NCBI GenBank assembly: GCA_902559035.1
Contig: CACEGG010000003.1
Coordinates: 85,608-149,607, forward strand
Direction of reading: 5' to 3'
Origin: an uncultured Bacteroidota bacterium
Lineage (GTDB): Bacteria; Bacteroidota; Bacteroidia; Flavobacteriales; Flavobacteriaceae
DNA length: 64,000 nucleotides
Below, piece by piece: positions 10,991 through 20,729 of this stretch. Both the position numbers and the translations under genes were made by a program. Position 1 is the stretch's first letter. The number at the start of each line of letters is the position of its first letter. The notes under the pieces are model-generated. The model saw nothing but the letters and a program-made list of their open reading frames with translations. It had not been told where the DNA came from and searched no databases.

Positions 10991-12514
10991 TCAGTTAGTT
11001 TTATATAAGTTTTTTAAATTATTATTAATCATAAGTAACAATGATTTTTTAATGTAATTATGTGATTCTTCGATTCTATTATATTTTGATATATGTGAGA
11101 AGAAATATTTTAAATCATTGTTTTCACCCAAGTTTAAAGTGTAACAATCAAGATGCGCTTTTTTTCTATCTATACCATAATCATCAAAAAATAAATAAAG
11201 TAGTTTACTGGCTAATAGTTGCTCATCTTTACTTGGTTTAACCATCTTTTCAATATTTCTTAGCATTTTATGATACTCTTCTAAGTTATTAGCCTTATTA
11301 ACAAAACTAAAATTTCCATATGGCGGAGATGAGGCAATGATTACGGGAATACCGTGAAAAGCATACTCCATGCCAGATGTTCCACCACAGGTTATCATAT
11401 AATCAACTGAATTTAATAGCGACTTGGAATTTAATTGATTTGAAACCAATTTTACATTAGATAAATTGTGATTTTCTAATAATGTTTTTAAATAACCCTT
11501 CTCTTTGTATAACTCTGCACTTGGATGCTCTTTTATTAAAATATTTAAATCATTATTTCTATTTAATATATTAAGTGTATCGATTAACCAATGTTCATAA
11601 TCTTGATAAAAAACAGAGGGGTATGCGTGAGGAGCATCACAAAAAATATGAGGTAAAACTAATACAATTTTTGAATTTATATCCAAATTATAATCTGTGA
11701 TTATTCTTTGTCTACTTAATATTTCTTTGGAGTTTGAAAATGCTCTTTTTGCATCATGTTGATTTTGCTTACCAGAGAATCTCTTTTTAGCAAAATCAAG
11801 TGCTTCTTGATTATAAATTTTACTTCTAAAAATTTTAGAAATATATTTTTCGTCAGGTGTTCTACAATGGTACTCATAATCTTTTTGTGTTTCATATAAA
11901 TGAAGAGTTAAAAGGTTTATATCAAACCCAGTATACATTTTTAAATCATAAAATCTAGCTAATTCGAAAACGATTCCCTCCACATAGACATTATCTAAAG
12001 TGAGTAATGATTTAATATTATGTTTAATGATCAGATCATCAATTAGATAAAAATAATAAAGGCAGAGTGCAATTTCTAGCCTGTTTATAATACTTAATTT
12101 TTTTATCGTAGGGATTTTATTTTTTATTAAAATGTAATCATATATATGCTTACCAATGTAAACATTCTTAATACTATAATTTTCTAATGTGATTCCATCT
12201 TTAATCTTAAAAAGTTCAATAAATATTTTTGGGGTGAAATAAAAAAAATTCTTAAGTATTTGTTTTATATGATTTAAATAAAAATCTAGATTAAAGGAAT
12301 CTGATAGTTTATTTATATTAGAATTAGGTTTAAAAAAAGGTACATAAACTGTATTCAGTGATTCTATTTCTGCAATAGCTTTGGCAAACTTTAAAAGAAT
12401 GGTGTTAAAAATAAAATTATTAGTTACTGATACAATTAATAATCCCTCTGAAAAATTATTGTTTCTATAAAAATTTTTATTTTTTTTAAAAAAATTATTT
12501 AATTCTTTTTTCAT
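10991..12514 (-). CDS. putative GT-B glycosyltransferase / capsule-synthesis-like protein
   Basis: C-terminal half VLPHIFCDAPHA, ILIKEHPSAELYKEKG, MITCGGTSGMEYAFHGIPVIIAS, a GT-B nucleotide-binding pattern like capsule/Kdo/nonulosonate transferases. Confidence 0.5.
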   Translation of the reverse strand: MKKELNNFFKKNKNFYRNNNFSEGLLIVSVTNNFIFNTILLKFAKAIAEIESLNTVYVPFFKPNSNINKLSDSFNLDFYLNHIKQILKNFFYFTPKIFIELFKIKDGITLENYSIKNVYIGKHIYDYILIKNKIPTIKKLSIINRLEIALCLYYFYLIDDLIIKHNIKSLLTLDNVYVEGIVFELARFYDLKMYTGFDINLLTLHLYETQKDYEYHCRTPDEKYISKIFRSKIYNQEALDFAKKRFSGKQNQHDAKRAFSNSKEILSRQRIITDYNLDINSKIVLVLPHIFCDAPHAYPSVFYQDYEHWLIDTLNILNRNNDLNILIKEHPSAELYKEKGYLKTLLENHNLSNVKLVSNQLNSKSLLNSVDYMITCGGTSGMEYAFHGIPVIIASSPPYGNFSFVNKANNLEEYHKMLRNIEKMVKPSKDEQLLASKLLYLFFDDYGIDRKKAHLDCYTLNLGENNDLKYFFSHISKYNRIEESHNYIKKSLLLMINNNLKNLYKTN

Positions 12515-13772
12515 TTTTATTTATAAAATATAACCAAGGCATATTTTCAGTTCTTAAAGTTAAAACAAAAGCAAAAAATCCGCCTGTAAAGAAGGATATA
12601 AAAGTAGCTAAAGCGGCTCCGTTAACACCAATCTCTTTAATAAAATAAAAATTTAATACTACATTTAGAATTGCACTTACAATTAGTGTATAAGCATAGT
12701 AACTTGTTAAATTTTTATTTATTAGGTAACAATTAAAAATTTTCCATAATCCATCAAAAAAATATGCAAAAGAGACCAATACAATTATTGCCCAAGAAAA
12801 TTGATAGGAGTCATCAACTATAAAAATATCAAATAAAAAAGGAGATATCATTATTATAGATATTGTCATTAAAAATAAAATTAGTATTAACCAATAAGTA
12901 TATCTTATGATTTTAACTTTAGATTCGTTGTTGTTTTTAGCAATCTCCTTGTAGAAAAATGGGGACCAAGCCCTAAGTATTCCAACCTGTATCATCATAA
13001 CTATGATCCCAAATTTATAATTTACAGCATAAATACCTGTAGCACTTATATCTATTAAATCTGAAATCATAAATTTATCCAATGCCTCAATAACCCAACC
13101 TCCTATGTGGGTTAATATTAGGGGAGAACCTAAGAATAAAATCATTTTGACTTTATTAAATGGATTTATAATCCCAATTTTGCTCTTATATAACATGAAA
13201 ATTGTTAAAAGAAAAAATATTGTGGATGCAAATAAAATTCCATAAACTACTGATTCCCATCCGTAATTTTTGTATTCTAAAAAGTAATAAGAGATTAATA
13301 AAGAAGATAAAGAAAATCCTACTACAAATAATGCGTATGAAATTGCTTTACCTTCGATTTGAAATAAAGTAGTTTGAATTGCAGTTATTGACTGAATTAA
13401 TGAGGTTAAAATACCAATTAAAATAACAATTAATGGAATTGAATATCTCTGAAAAATAATATCCTGTAGATTAGGAAAAAAAAGTACTGCAAACAAAGTT
13501 ACAGATCCAATTACTAAAGAAATAAAAATAGCATTATGTATAAAGATTTTTAATTCTTTTTTTGTCCACTTAAAATAATTTCCAAAAATTAATGTATTAG
13601 ATCCAAAAATAAACAAGCCCTGTAATAAAGCTATAGATGATCTATATAATTCAAGTGTTCCAAATTGATCTGCACTTAAGAATGATGTCAATATAGGTAG
13701 AAACAGAAATGATAATCCCCCGTTTATTACGGAAACAAGTATATAAATTACTGTGTTTTTAAATATTTTCAA
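12495..13772 (-). CDS. polysaccharide flippase, Wzx/MATE-like (copy 1)
   Basis: About 12 hydrophobic segments; FLPILTSFLSADQFGTLELYRS, typical PST/Wzx N-terminus. Confidence 0.85.
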   Translation of the reverse strand: MKIFKNTVIYILVSVINGGLSFLFLPILTSFLSADQFGTLELYRSSIALLQGLFIFGSNTLIFGNYFKWTKKELKIFIHNAIFISLVIGSVTLFAVLFFPNLQDIIFQRYSIPLIVILIGILTSLIQSITAIQTTLFQIEGKAISYALFVVGFSLSSLLISYYFLEYKNYGWESVVYGILFASTIFFLLTIFMLYKSKIGIINPFNKVKMILFLGSPLILTHIGGWVIEALDKFMISDLIDISATGIYAVNYKFGIIVMMIQVGILRAWSPFFYKEIAKNNNESKVKIIRYTYWLILILFLMTISIIMISPFLFDIFIVDDSYQFSWAIIVLVSFAYFFDGLWKIFNCYLINKNLTSYYAYTLIVSAILNVVLNFYFIKEIGVNGAALATFISFFTGGFFAFVLTLRTENMPWLYFINKNEKRIK

Positions 13773-14435
13773 CTAAACTATTTTTTTTCTAACAATTTTA
13801 AATTTCCAAAGTATTTTAAAAAAAACTCTAAATAAGTTAAAATCAATTCTCAAATCATTTGCATTACTAATCCAAAACGAATACTTTTTTGGTTTTTCCC
13901 AGTTTTTTCCATAAAGTGATTCAAAATATTTAATATGATTTTTTGGTAATTGGATATTGATATTATTAAATTTTATTTCTTTAAATTCATCATACAATGC
14001 CTTACTATGAACTCTTTTTAAAAAAATTGTTTCTGGAATATCATTTATATATCCATCAAAGTGGTTATACCAAATACAAAAATCAATTGAATGGTATGGT
14101 TTTTTAACAAACACTAATTGAATATATCTTTCATTTTTTTTTAATTGTCTATATATCCTGTAATCATTTTTAAGCATTTGATTCGTTAAATATTCCAGGT
14201 CTTTTTCTGTTGGATTTATTAAATCAATATCAATATCTGTATCCCAATCAATCAATTTATTATCTCTTAAAATACCTAAAGCTGTGCCGCAGCTAAAGAA
14301 ATATTTTGTTTTTAGTCTATGATTTAAAATTGATATAACTTTTTTTAATTCTTTAAAAGTATTTTCTCTGTTTTTCAAGGGAACAGAAAGATCAATAGTT
14401 TCAGGTAATTTATACCAATTATCGTAGTAGATCAT
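13773..14435 (-). CDS. LicD-like nucleotidyltransferase (putative phospho-substituent transferase)
   Basis: TKYFFSCGTALGILRDNKLIDWDTDIDIDLI matches the LicD/fukutin GTxLGxxR...WDxDxD signature. Confidence 0.75.
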   Translation of the reverse strand: MIYYDNWYKLPETIDLSVPLKNRENTFKELKKVISILNHRLKTKYFFSCGTALGILRDNKLIDWDTDIDIDLINPTEKDLEYLTNQMLKNDYRIYRQLKKNERYIQLVFVKKPYHSIDFCIWYNHFDGYINDIPETIFLKRVHSKALYDEFKEIKFNNINIQLPKNHIKYFESLYGKNWEKPKKYSFWISNANDLRIDFNLFRVFFKILWKFKIVRKKIV

Positions 14436-14436
14436 A

Positions 14437-16212
14437 CTAGTTTATAAGATAGGAAATTTTTTCAATAACCAGTTTATTATCGTAACCCGTTCTTACTGCA
14501 AATCTAAAGTAAGTTTTGCCGTCTTTAAATTTATTACTAATCTCTCTAATATAAATATTGTGAAATTCCAATAATTCATTTATTAGTTCTGCAATTTCAG
14601 CTCTAGTTTCTACTAAAATAAAATCTGATTCACTATTAAAAACTCTTTCAACCCAATCTTGTTTTTTTAAAAGATTAGAAAATTCTGATCTATCAGAAAT
14701 TGTTTTTTCAATGGATTTTTCAAATTCATTTCTATACTTTAACATAATTTCTAAAAAATACTCAGCAATAGAATTAAAATTCCACACAGGAAGAGATTGG
14801 TTAATTTCTTTAATAATTTTTAAATTATTTGAATAAACATAGCCTATTCTAACACCAGGAAATCCATGACTTTTACTCATACTTTTAATAATTACAAAAT
14901 TCTCTAGCAAATCTGCGTTAGGCATCTCTGAAACAGAGGGGGTATTTGAAAAATCAATAAAAGACTCGTCAATTATGAATAACTTCTTTGGGTACTTTTT
15001 AATTAATTCAAAAATATTTTCAGATTTAGTTATAGTTCCTGTTGGATTATTGGGATTAACAAAAACAATAATATCATTGTTGAGGATTTTTTTTGATATC
15101 TCGTCAAAATTAAATGAGCCATTATCACTATAATAATCTTTTTTATTAAATATTTTTTCATATTCTCCAAACGTAGGATTTGGAATCAACACCCTAGAAT
15201 CTGAATATTTATTATTTATAAAAGGATAAATTTGTGCTGCACCATTTAAAGCGCATAGCTTAGATTCGTCTTTAAGCAAGTAATATGACAATTTTTGATT
15301 GAAGATTTTATTGGATGAACCATAATTCCAAATTAATTCTTCAATATTGTTTTTAACATCTGCAATCATTGAGGGAGTTGGAAAATACATATTCCTTATA
15401 AAAGAGAAATCTATTATATCATAGTTCCAATAACCTCCCCAGGCATCACCTAAAATATCTTTTTTTTGATCCTTAGCAAATTTATACTCTGCAATTCTAA
15501 TATCATTAGTATCATCTACCTCAATCCAATCTTTATTATCCACTAATATTGAATAAATATCCTCTTTTTGCATATAAATCAAAATTCCCAGAACTAACTC
15601 GTAATAGCAATTATCATCAATGACCTCTGAATAATAATTAAGAAGTTTTGAAAAAATATTGTTTGTAAAATCTTGAGAAAATTTATAAATATTTAAGGTT
15701 TTATATTTATTTGAAAATGAAAAATCAGAGTCCTGAAGATGTGGCGGTATAACCTCTGTAATTTTATTATTTGATCCAAGTTTAACAACTGTACCATCCA
15801 TTCCTGATTGATATTTAGATACTAATGCAATATTTTTTTTTGAGGACTTTATTAGATTTCCTATTATTTTATGATCATATATAAGATCTGATTCTATTAA
15901 AATAATATCCGAATCAATTTCAATTTTTTTAAAAGCAAGTGATAAAGAAAAAATATTATTAGTTGTTCTAAAATCTTTATTATGTACAAATTGGAAATTA
16001 ACATTATTGTAATTATCTAATAAATATTTTTTTAATTCTTCTGATCTGTAGCCTGTAACGACGACTACGTTCTTAACTGAATTACTAATTAAGGAATCAA
16101 TAATATTATCAATAATGGTAATATTATTGATTTTCAATAATGTTTTATGTTCATTGTCAGTCAGAGGGCGCATTCTATTCCCATAGCCTGCTGCTAAAAT
16201 TATTGCAATCAT
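14437..16212 (-). CDS. bifunctional fusion: N-terminal LicC-like nucleotidyltransferase + C-terminal PLP-dependent class I/II aminotransferase/decarboxylase (CobD/HisC-like)
   Basis: N-term MIAIILAAGYGNRMRPLTDNEHKTLL, TTNNIFSLSLA, WIEVDDTND; C-term VFVNPNNPTGT, FIIDESFIDF, KSMSKSHGFPGVRIGY (PLP-Lys motif). Confidence 0.85.
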   Translation of the reverse strand: MIAIILAAGYGNRMRPLTDNEHKTLLKINNITIIDNIIDSLISNSVKNVVVVTGYRSEELKKYLLDNYNNVNFQFVHNKDFRTTNNIFSLSLAFKKIEIDSDIILIESDLIYDHKIIGNLIKSSKKNIALVSKYQSGMDGTVVKLGSNNKITEVIPPHLQDSDFSFSNKYKTLNIYKFSQDFTNNIFSKLLNYYSEVIDDNCYYELVLGILIYMQKEDIYSILVDNKDWIEVDDTNDIRIAEYKFAKDQKKDILGDAWGGYWNYDIIDFSFIRNMYFPTPSMIADVKNNIEELIWNYGSSNKIFNQKLSYYLLKDESKLCALNGAAQIYPFINNKYSDSRVLIPNPTFGEYEKIFNKKDYYSDNGSFNFDEISKKILNNDIIVFVNPNNPTGTITKSENIFELIKKYPKKLFIIDESFIDFSNTPSVSEMPNADLLENFVIIKSMSKSHGFPGVRIGYVYSNNLKIIKEINQSLPVWNFNSIAEYFLEIMLKYRNEFEKSIEKTISDRSEFSNLLKKQDWVERVFNSESDFILVETRAEIAELINELLEFHNIYIREISNKFKDGKTYFRFAVRTGYDNKLVIEKISYLIN

Positions 16213-16224
16213 TTATTTATTTAT

Positions 16225-17238
16225 TTATTTGATTAATTCAAAGGACATTGGAGTGCCTTTTTCAATATCTTTTGAAAATTCTTTGCCAATTATTTCAGAA
16301 AGAAACTTAGGATGCATACCAAAACCAGGACGAATACTTCTAACGTTTTCATTGGTAATTTTTTCACCAGATTTAACATCTTTAGTCACAAATAAAGATC
16401 TAGAAAATTGCCTGCTTTTTTGCTTTTTTTCTGTCATTTCATAATCAACTTTACCCATCATTTGTTCAGCTATTCGTACAGCTTTTACCATATTAGAAAA
16501 CTCCTGTTCATCCAAGGAGAAATGAGCGTCTGGACCACCAATTGACTTATCCAAAATAAAATGTTTTTCGATTACAGTTGCTCCAAGGCTAGTTGCAATG
16601 ACAGGAGCTTCAATCCCGATTGTGTGATCAGATAATCCTACTTTTACATCAAATCTAGATTTAATATCAGGGATTGATAATAAATTAGCATCTTTAGGAT
16701 CTGCAGGATAAGCAGATGTACATTTTAAAATAGTAATATCATTATTACCAACTTTTTTACAAGTTTCAATAGCTAGTTCAATATCTTCAATCTCAGCAAT
16801 TCCCGTAGATATTATCATAGGTTTACCTTTACTCGCAGCATACTCTATGAGTGGTATGTCTTGGATTTCGAAGGATGCAATCTTGTATATTGGAGTTTTT
16901 AATTTTTCTAATAAATCAATTGCAGTATTATCAAAAGGAGAGGAAAAGCAAATGATTCCTTCTTCTTTTGCTACTCTAAAAATATCATTATGCCATTCCC
17001 AAGGAGTATACGCTCTTTTATATAAATCATATAAATATTCTCCATCCCAAGCTGTTCCATGATTAATTTTGAAATATTCATTTTTAGAATCAATAGTTAA
17101 AGTATCAGCTGTGTAAGTTTGTATTTTGATGGCATCAGCACCAGTTCTTTTTGCTGCTCTAATGGTTTCCAAAGCAATATTTAAATCACCATTATGGTTA
17201 GCTGATAGTTCAGCAATAATAAATGTTTTTTTATTCAT
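16225..17238 (-). CDS. pseI: pseudaminic acid synthase-like NeuB family (with C-terminal SAF domain)
   Basis: IIAELSANHNGDLNIALETI, ADAIKIQTYTADTLTID, AYTPWEWH, SDHTIG, EKHFILDKSIGGPDAHFSL, SLFVTKDVKSGEKITNENVRSIRPG (SAF). Confidence 0.9.
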   Translation of the reverse strand: MNKKTFIIAELSANHNGDLNIALETIRAAKRTGADAIKIQTYTADTLTIDSKNEYFKINHGTAWDGEYLYDLYKRAYTPWEWHNDIFRVAKEEGIICFSSPFDNTAIDLLEKLKTPIYKIASFEIQDIPLIEYAASKGKPMIISTGIAEIEDIELAIETCKKVGNNDITILKCTSAYPADPKDANLLSIPDIKSRFDVKVGLSDHTIGIEAPVIATSLGATVIEKHFILDKSIGGPDAHFSLDEQEFSNMVKAVRIAEQMMGKVDYEMTEKKQKSRQFSRSLFVTKDVKSGEKITNENVRSIRPGFGMHPKFLSEIIGKEFSKDIEKGTPMSFELIK

Positions 17239-17240
17239 AG

Positions 17241-18101
17241 TTATGTTAATTTGTCACCAACATTAAATGTTACTGACTCTCTCAATTTTTTAAGCTCCAA
17301 TGTGCCATTTGGAGTTTTTACAATAATATTTGGTTCATTGGCTATGATTGTTCCATTTGGAACATCATATTTAAAACCAATATTAGAATCTAATACTTCA
17401 TCAATTATTATTTTTTTATTGTCAAAATATGAAAATGCTCCTGGGTAAGGATAAGCTAAAGCTCTTACCCAATTTTTAATTCTTTGTTTTTGCCAATGCC
17501 AATTTATTTTTCCGTCCTCAGGTGTTCTTTTTCCAAAGTATGTTGACGATTTTTCGTCTTGCTTTATCAAATTAAGGTTACCAGTTTCTATTTTTTTAAT
17601 AACATCTTTTACTAAATTGTAATACTCTGATCTATATTTATTTAATATATCAAACCCAGTATCATTTTCATTAATTGGAATTATAATTTTGGTTATTATA
17701 TCCCCTGTATCACAACCTATATCCATTACATGGGCAGTAATACCTGTATTTTTTTCGTTATTTATAATTGACCAAACATGGGGTGTTCTGCCTCTATACT
17801 TGGGAAGTAAAGAACCATGCACATTAAAAGATAAAATTTTTGGATGATTAATAATATCAGATTTAATTAAAAATAAATAGTTTATTGAAATTATTACATC
17901 AATGTTATAATTTTTAACGAATCCATATGCATTTCCATCTCTTGGGTTTCCTTTAAAAAAAGGAATTTTATGGTTTATACATAATTCAATAATACTTAGA
18001 GAGTTACTATCAGTTAAGACAAAACATATTTCATAATCTAAGATAATCTTCTCCAAAGTATCTTTTCCAATATCTCCACTTGTAAGTATACCTAATTTCA
18101 A
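17241..18101 (-). CDS. methionyl-tRNA formyltransferase-like sugar N-formyltransferase
   Basis: FNVHGSLLPKYRGRTP, GITAHVMDIGCDTGDII (Asn-His-Asp triad retained); shorter than Fmt and inside a sugar cluster. Confidence 0.82.
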   Translation of the reverse strand: MKLGILTSGDIGKDTLEKIILDYEICFVLTDSNSLSIIELCINHKIPFFKGNPRDGNAYGFVKNYNIDVIISINYLFLIKSDIINHPKILSFNVHGSLLPKYRGRTPHVWSIINNEKNTGITAHVMDIGCDTGDIITKIIIPINENDTGFDILNKYRSEYYNLVKDVIKKIETGNLNLIKQDEKSSTYFGKRTPEDGKINWHWQKQRIKNWVRALAYPYPGAFSYFDNKKIIIDEVLDSNIGFKYDVPNGTIIANEPNIIVKTPNGTLELKKLRESVTFNVGDKLT

Positions 18102-18661
18102 TTTTTACTGTTTATTTTTGAATATATAACCACATCTAAATATTTATTTTCAAAGAAACTATGCTGATTCAAAACTGCATCTTTGAAATAATTTGATTCC
18201 TCAAGAGCAGTGTAAAGATGCGGTCTCAAATCAAATGCATAAACATATAATTTATGCATTTTTAATTCTTCAAACCCAATTTTTTCAATAAGAGAAAGAA
18301 AAATATTCCAATGAGTTTGAAAACTTTGTTTTTCAAGTTTGGTATCCATTATAAATGATATCTCTGAATTTTTATCAATCCAATTAATATGAACTAGTCC
18401 ACCATAACCAATACATTTATCATTTTTTAAGAACGAAAACAGAATTTGATCAGGTTCATTTTCAGTAAATAGATTATTTATTACATCTTTAAAATAATTA
18501 TTTTGAGATTCATTGGTAAGAGGTTTATCTTGTCGCAAGTGATAAATTTGTTCATTACGCCAATTCATTATAGAAAACCTGTCTTTTTCCCTAATTGGAA
18601 CTATCGAAAAAGCTCCTAAATTAAAAATCTGTTTGTTTAAAACTTTATAGGATTTCATCAA
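18098..18661 (-). CDS. pseH: GNAT N-acetyltransferase (PseH-like)
   Basis: IVPIREKDRFSIMNWRNEQ, CIGYGGLVHINWIDKNSEISFIMD; nonulosonate-cluster context. Confidence 0.65.
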   Translation of the reverse strand: MMKSYKVLNKQIFNLGAFSIVPIREKDRFSIMNWRNEQIYHLRQDKPLTNESQNNYFKDVINNLFTENEPDQILFSFLKNDKCIGYGGLVHINWIDKNSEISFIMDTKLEKQSFQTHWNIFLSLIEKIGFEELKMHKLYVYAFDLRPHLYTALEESNYFKDAVLNQHSFFENKYLDVVIYSKINSKN

Positions 18662-19978
18662 TTAATTTAATCTTTTAAAACCTGAGTGACAAACTGGACC
18701 ATCTAATAAATCATCAATTTTCAAATCATTAAATTCACATTTTGATATTAAATTATATACCTCATCTAATGCAGTAAAATAACTATCAATATAGTTTTGT
18801 TTATGTTCAGTGCAAGCATAAAAATTTGTGCTCGCCAGAAAACCTTTTTTTAACATTTCTTGTGTTATTAAGGTTTTATATTTTAAATTATTTTCAGAGT
18901 TGAAAGAGTACGTACTAATCGCTGGAAGTCCACTTGTAATAATTTTTAAGTTGTAAGAATCAGCAAGCTTATTCCACTCATCACGCATTTTATTACCAAT
19001 TGATGTAATTATTTCCCATGACTTAATACTTTTCATTTCTTGTAGTGTAGCCAATGCAGCAGCAGGACCAATTCTTTCAGTCCAAAATGTACTACTTATA
19101 AAAGTTTTTTGAGCTGCTTCCATCACGGATTGTTTTCCAACAACTGCCGTTATACCATAACCATTTCCTAGGGTTTTACCAAACATTGCTAAATCAGGGT
19201 TTACTCCAAATTTTTGGTGTATTCCACCATATGTTTCTCTAAAACCAGAAGTACACTCATCAAAGATTAAAACAATATTTTTTCTTGTAGCCAATTCTCT
19301 CACTTTATGAAGAAAATTATCTTCTGGTCCAAAATTTCGAACCACTTCCATTTTGATAACTCCTATATCATTATTTTCTACGATAAAAAGTAACTCTTCA
19401 TAATTATTATAATTAAAAGGATATACTGAATTTTTCAAGTTCTTTGGAACACCCTTTGCATTTAAGCCTGGTAATAAATGTCCCGACAATTCATCTCCAT
19501 CATTATGATTAGCAGACAAATACCAATCGTGCCATCCGTGATAACCACAAATAGCTACATTATCTTTACCGGAAGCCGCACGGGCAATGCGTATAGCGAT
19601 GGCATTTGCTTCTCCTCCGCTTCTAGCAAATCTAACCATATCTGCCCAAGGATTAATTTCTATTAATTTTTCAGCTAAGTAAACTTCTTCAGGGCAATTT
19701 AAAGTACTCATATTGCCTTTTCTAATTGTTTCCATAACAGCAGCATCAACTTTGTCATTACCATACCCTAAAGTATTCGTTCCAATACCCATTATCGACA
19801 TATCGATTAGCTCATTTCCTTCAAGATCCCAAACTGAACAACCTTTTGCTTTAGAAAAATATGAAGGCCATTGTTCTGGTAAAAACATTTCAGGTCTTTT
19901 GGATAATAACATGGTACCTCCAGGGATTATTTTTTTTGCCTTTTTATATAACTCTTGTCCTTTTCCCATTTTAATCAT
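18662..19978 (-). CDS. class III PLP aminotransferase (glutamate-1-semialdehyde aminomutase-like)
   Basis: KIIPGGTMLLSKRPEMFLP, ARSGGEANAIAIRIARAASGKDNVAICGYHGWHDW, IFDECTSGFR, LAMFGKTLGNGYGITAVVG. Confidence 0.9.
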   Translation of the reverse strand: MIKMGKGQELYKKAKKIIPGGTMLLSKRPEMFLPEQWPSYFSKAKGCSVWDLEGNELIDMSIMGIGTNTLGYGNDKVDAAVMETIRKGNMSTLNCPEEVYLAEKLIEINPWADMVRFARSGGEANAIAIRIARAASGKDNVAICGYHGWHDWYLSANHNDGDELSGHLLPGLNAKGVPKNLKNSVYPFNYNNYEELLFIVENNDIGVIKMEVVRNFGPEDNFLHKVRELATRKNIVLIFDECTSGFRETYGGIHQKFGVNPDLAMFGKTLGNGYGITAVVGKQSVMEAAQKTFISSTFWTERIGPAAALATLQEMKSIKSWEIITSIGNKMRDEWNKLADSYNLKIITSGLPAISTYSFNSENNLKYKTLITQEMLKKGFLASTNFYACTEHKQNYIDSYFTALDEVYNLISKCEFNDLKIDDLLDGPVCHSGFKRLN

Positions 19979-20729
19979 TTTTTAAGGATTTTAAAAATCC
20001 TTCATTTCGGATAATTGAATTGTTTATTTTATCTAAATCATTTTTAATTATATGATTCGTATACTCTAACCAAGTTTTATCAGTACCTAAATCCTTAATT
20101 AGGGTTTTTATTAAATCAAAATCTTTGGCCTCATCTACGGTCATTCTAATCTTTGAGTAATCCAAACTACAAGGATAGTTTAATGCTTTAAATATATTAG
20201 CTCCTTTAAAATCAGAATTATTTCGAATATATGGCGTGACGTGTTCGCGATCTGATGATAAAATAGCATTTTTCCATGCTACTTCTAGGGCTGAAAATTT
20301 AAAAACTTCAATATCTTGACCATCAGGATACTTTTCAACTAAAGTATTTGAACAATAGTCTACATTATTATTATGAGCAAAAGTAATTAACTTATCTACT
20401 AAAATTGGGTCTATTAATGGGCAATCTGAAGTCACTCTTACAATCCAATCTGGTTTTTCATTTCTTACAGCTTGATAAAATCGATCTAACACATCAGATT
20501 CAGAACCTCTAAAAGAATTAAAACCCCAATCTTTAGCATAGTCATAAATAACTTTATCCTCAGGTTTATCCGTAGTAGCAACTATAATATTAGAAACATT
20601 ACTACACTTATTTAAACGCTTTAAGTGAATTTCTAGTAAAGATTCATCATTAATTTTCTTGAATATTTTTCCAGGCAACCTCGTGCTTCCCGACCTTGCC
20701 TGTGTAATCAATGATGTCTTTACTTCCAT
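19971..20729 (-). CDS. pseF: CMP-nonulosonate-type cytidylyltransferase (SpsF/PseF-like)
   Basis: SLITQARSGSTRLPGKIFKKIN, LDRFYQAVRNEKPDWIVRVTSDCPLIDP. Confidence 0.8.
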   Translation of the reverse strand: MEVKTSLITQARSGSTRLPGKIFKKINDESLLEIHLKRLNKCSNVSNIIVATTDKPEDKVIYDYAKDWGFNSFRGSESDVLDRFYQAVRNEKPDWIVRVTSDCPLIDPILVDKLITFAHNNNVDYCSNTLVEKYPDGQDIEVFKFSALEVAWKNAILSSDREHVTPYIRNNSDFKGANIFKALNYPCSLDYSKIRMTVDEAKDFDLIKTLIKDLGTDKTWLEYTNHIIKNDLDKINNSIIRNEGFLKSLKND

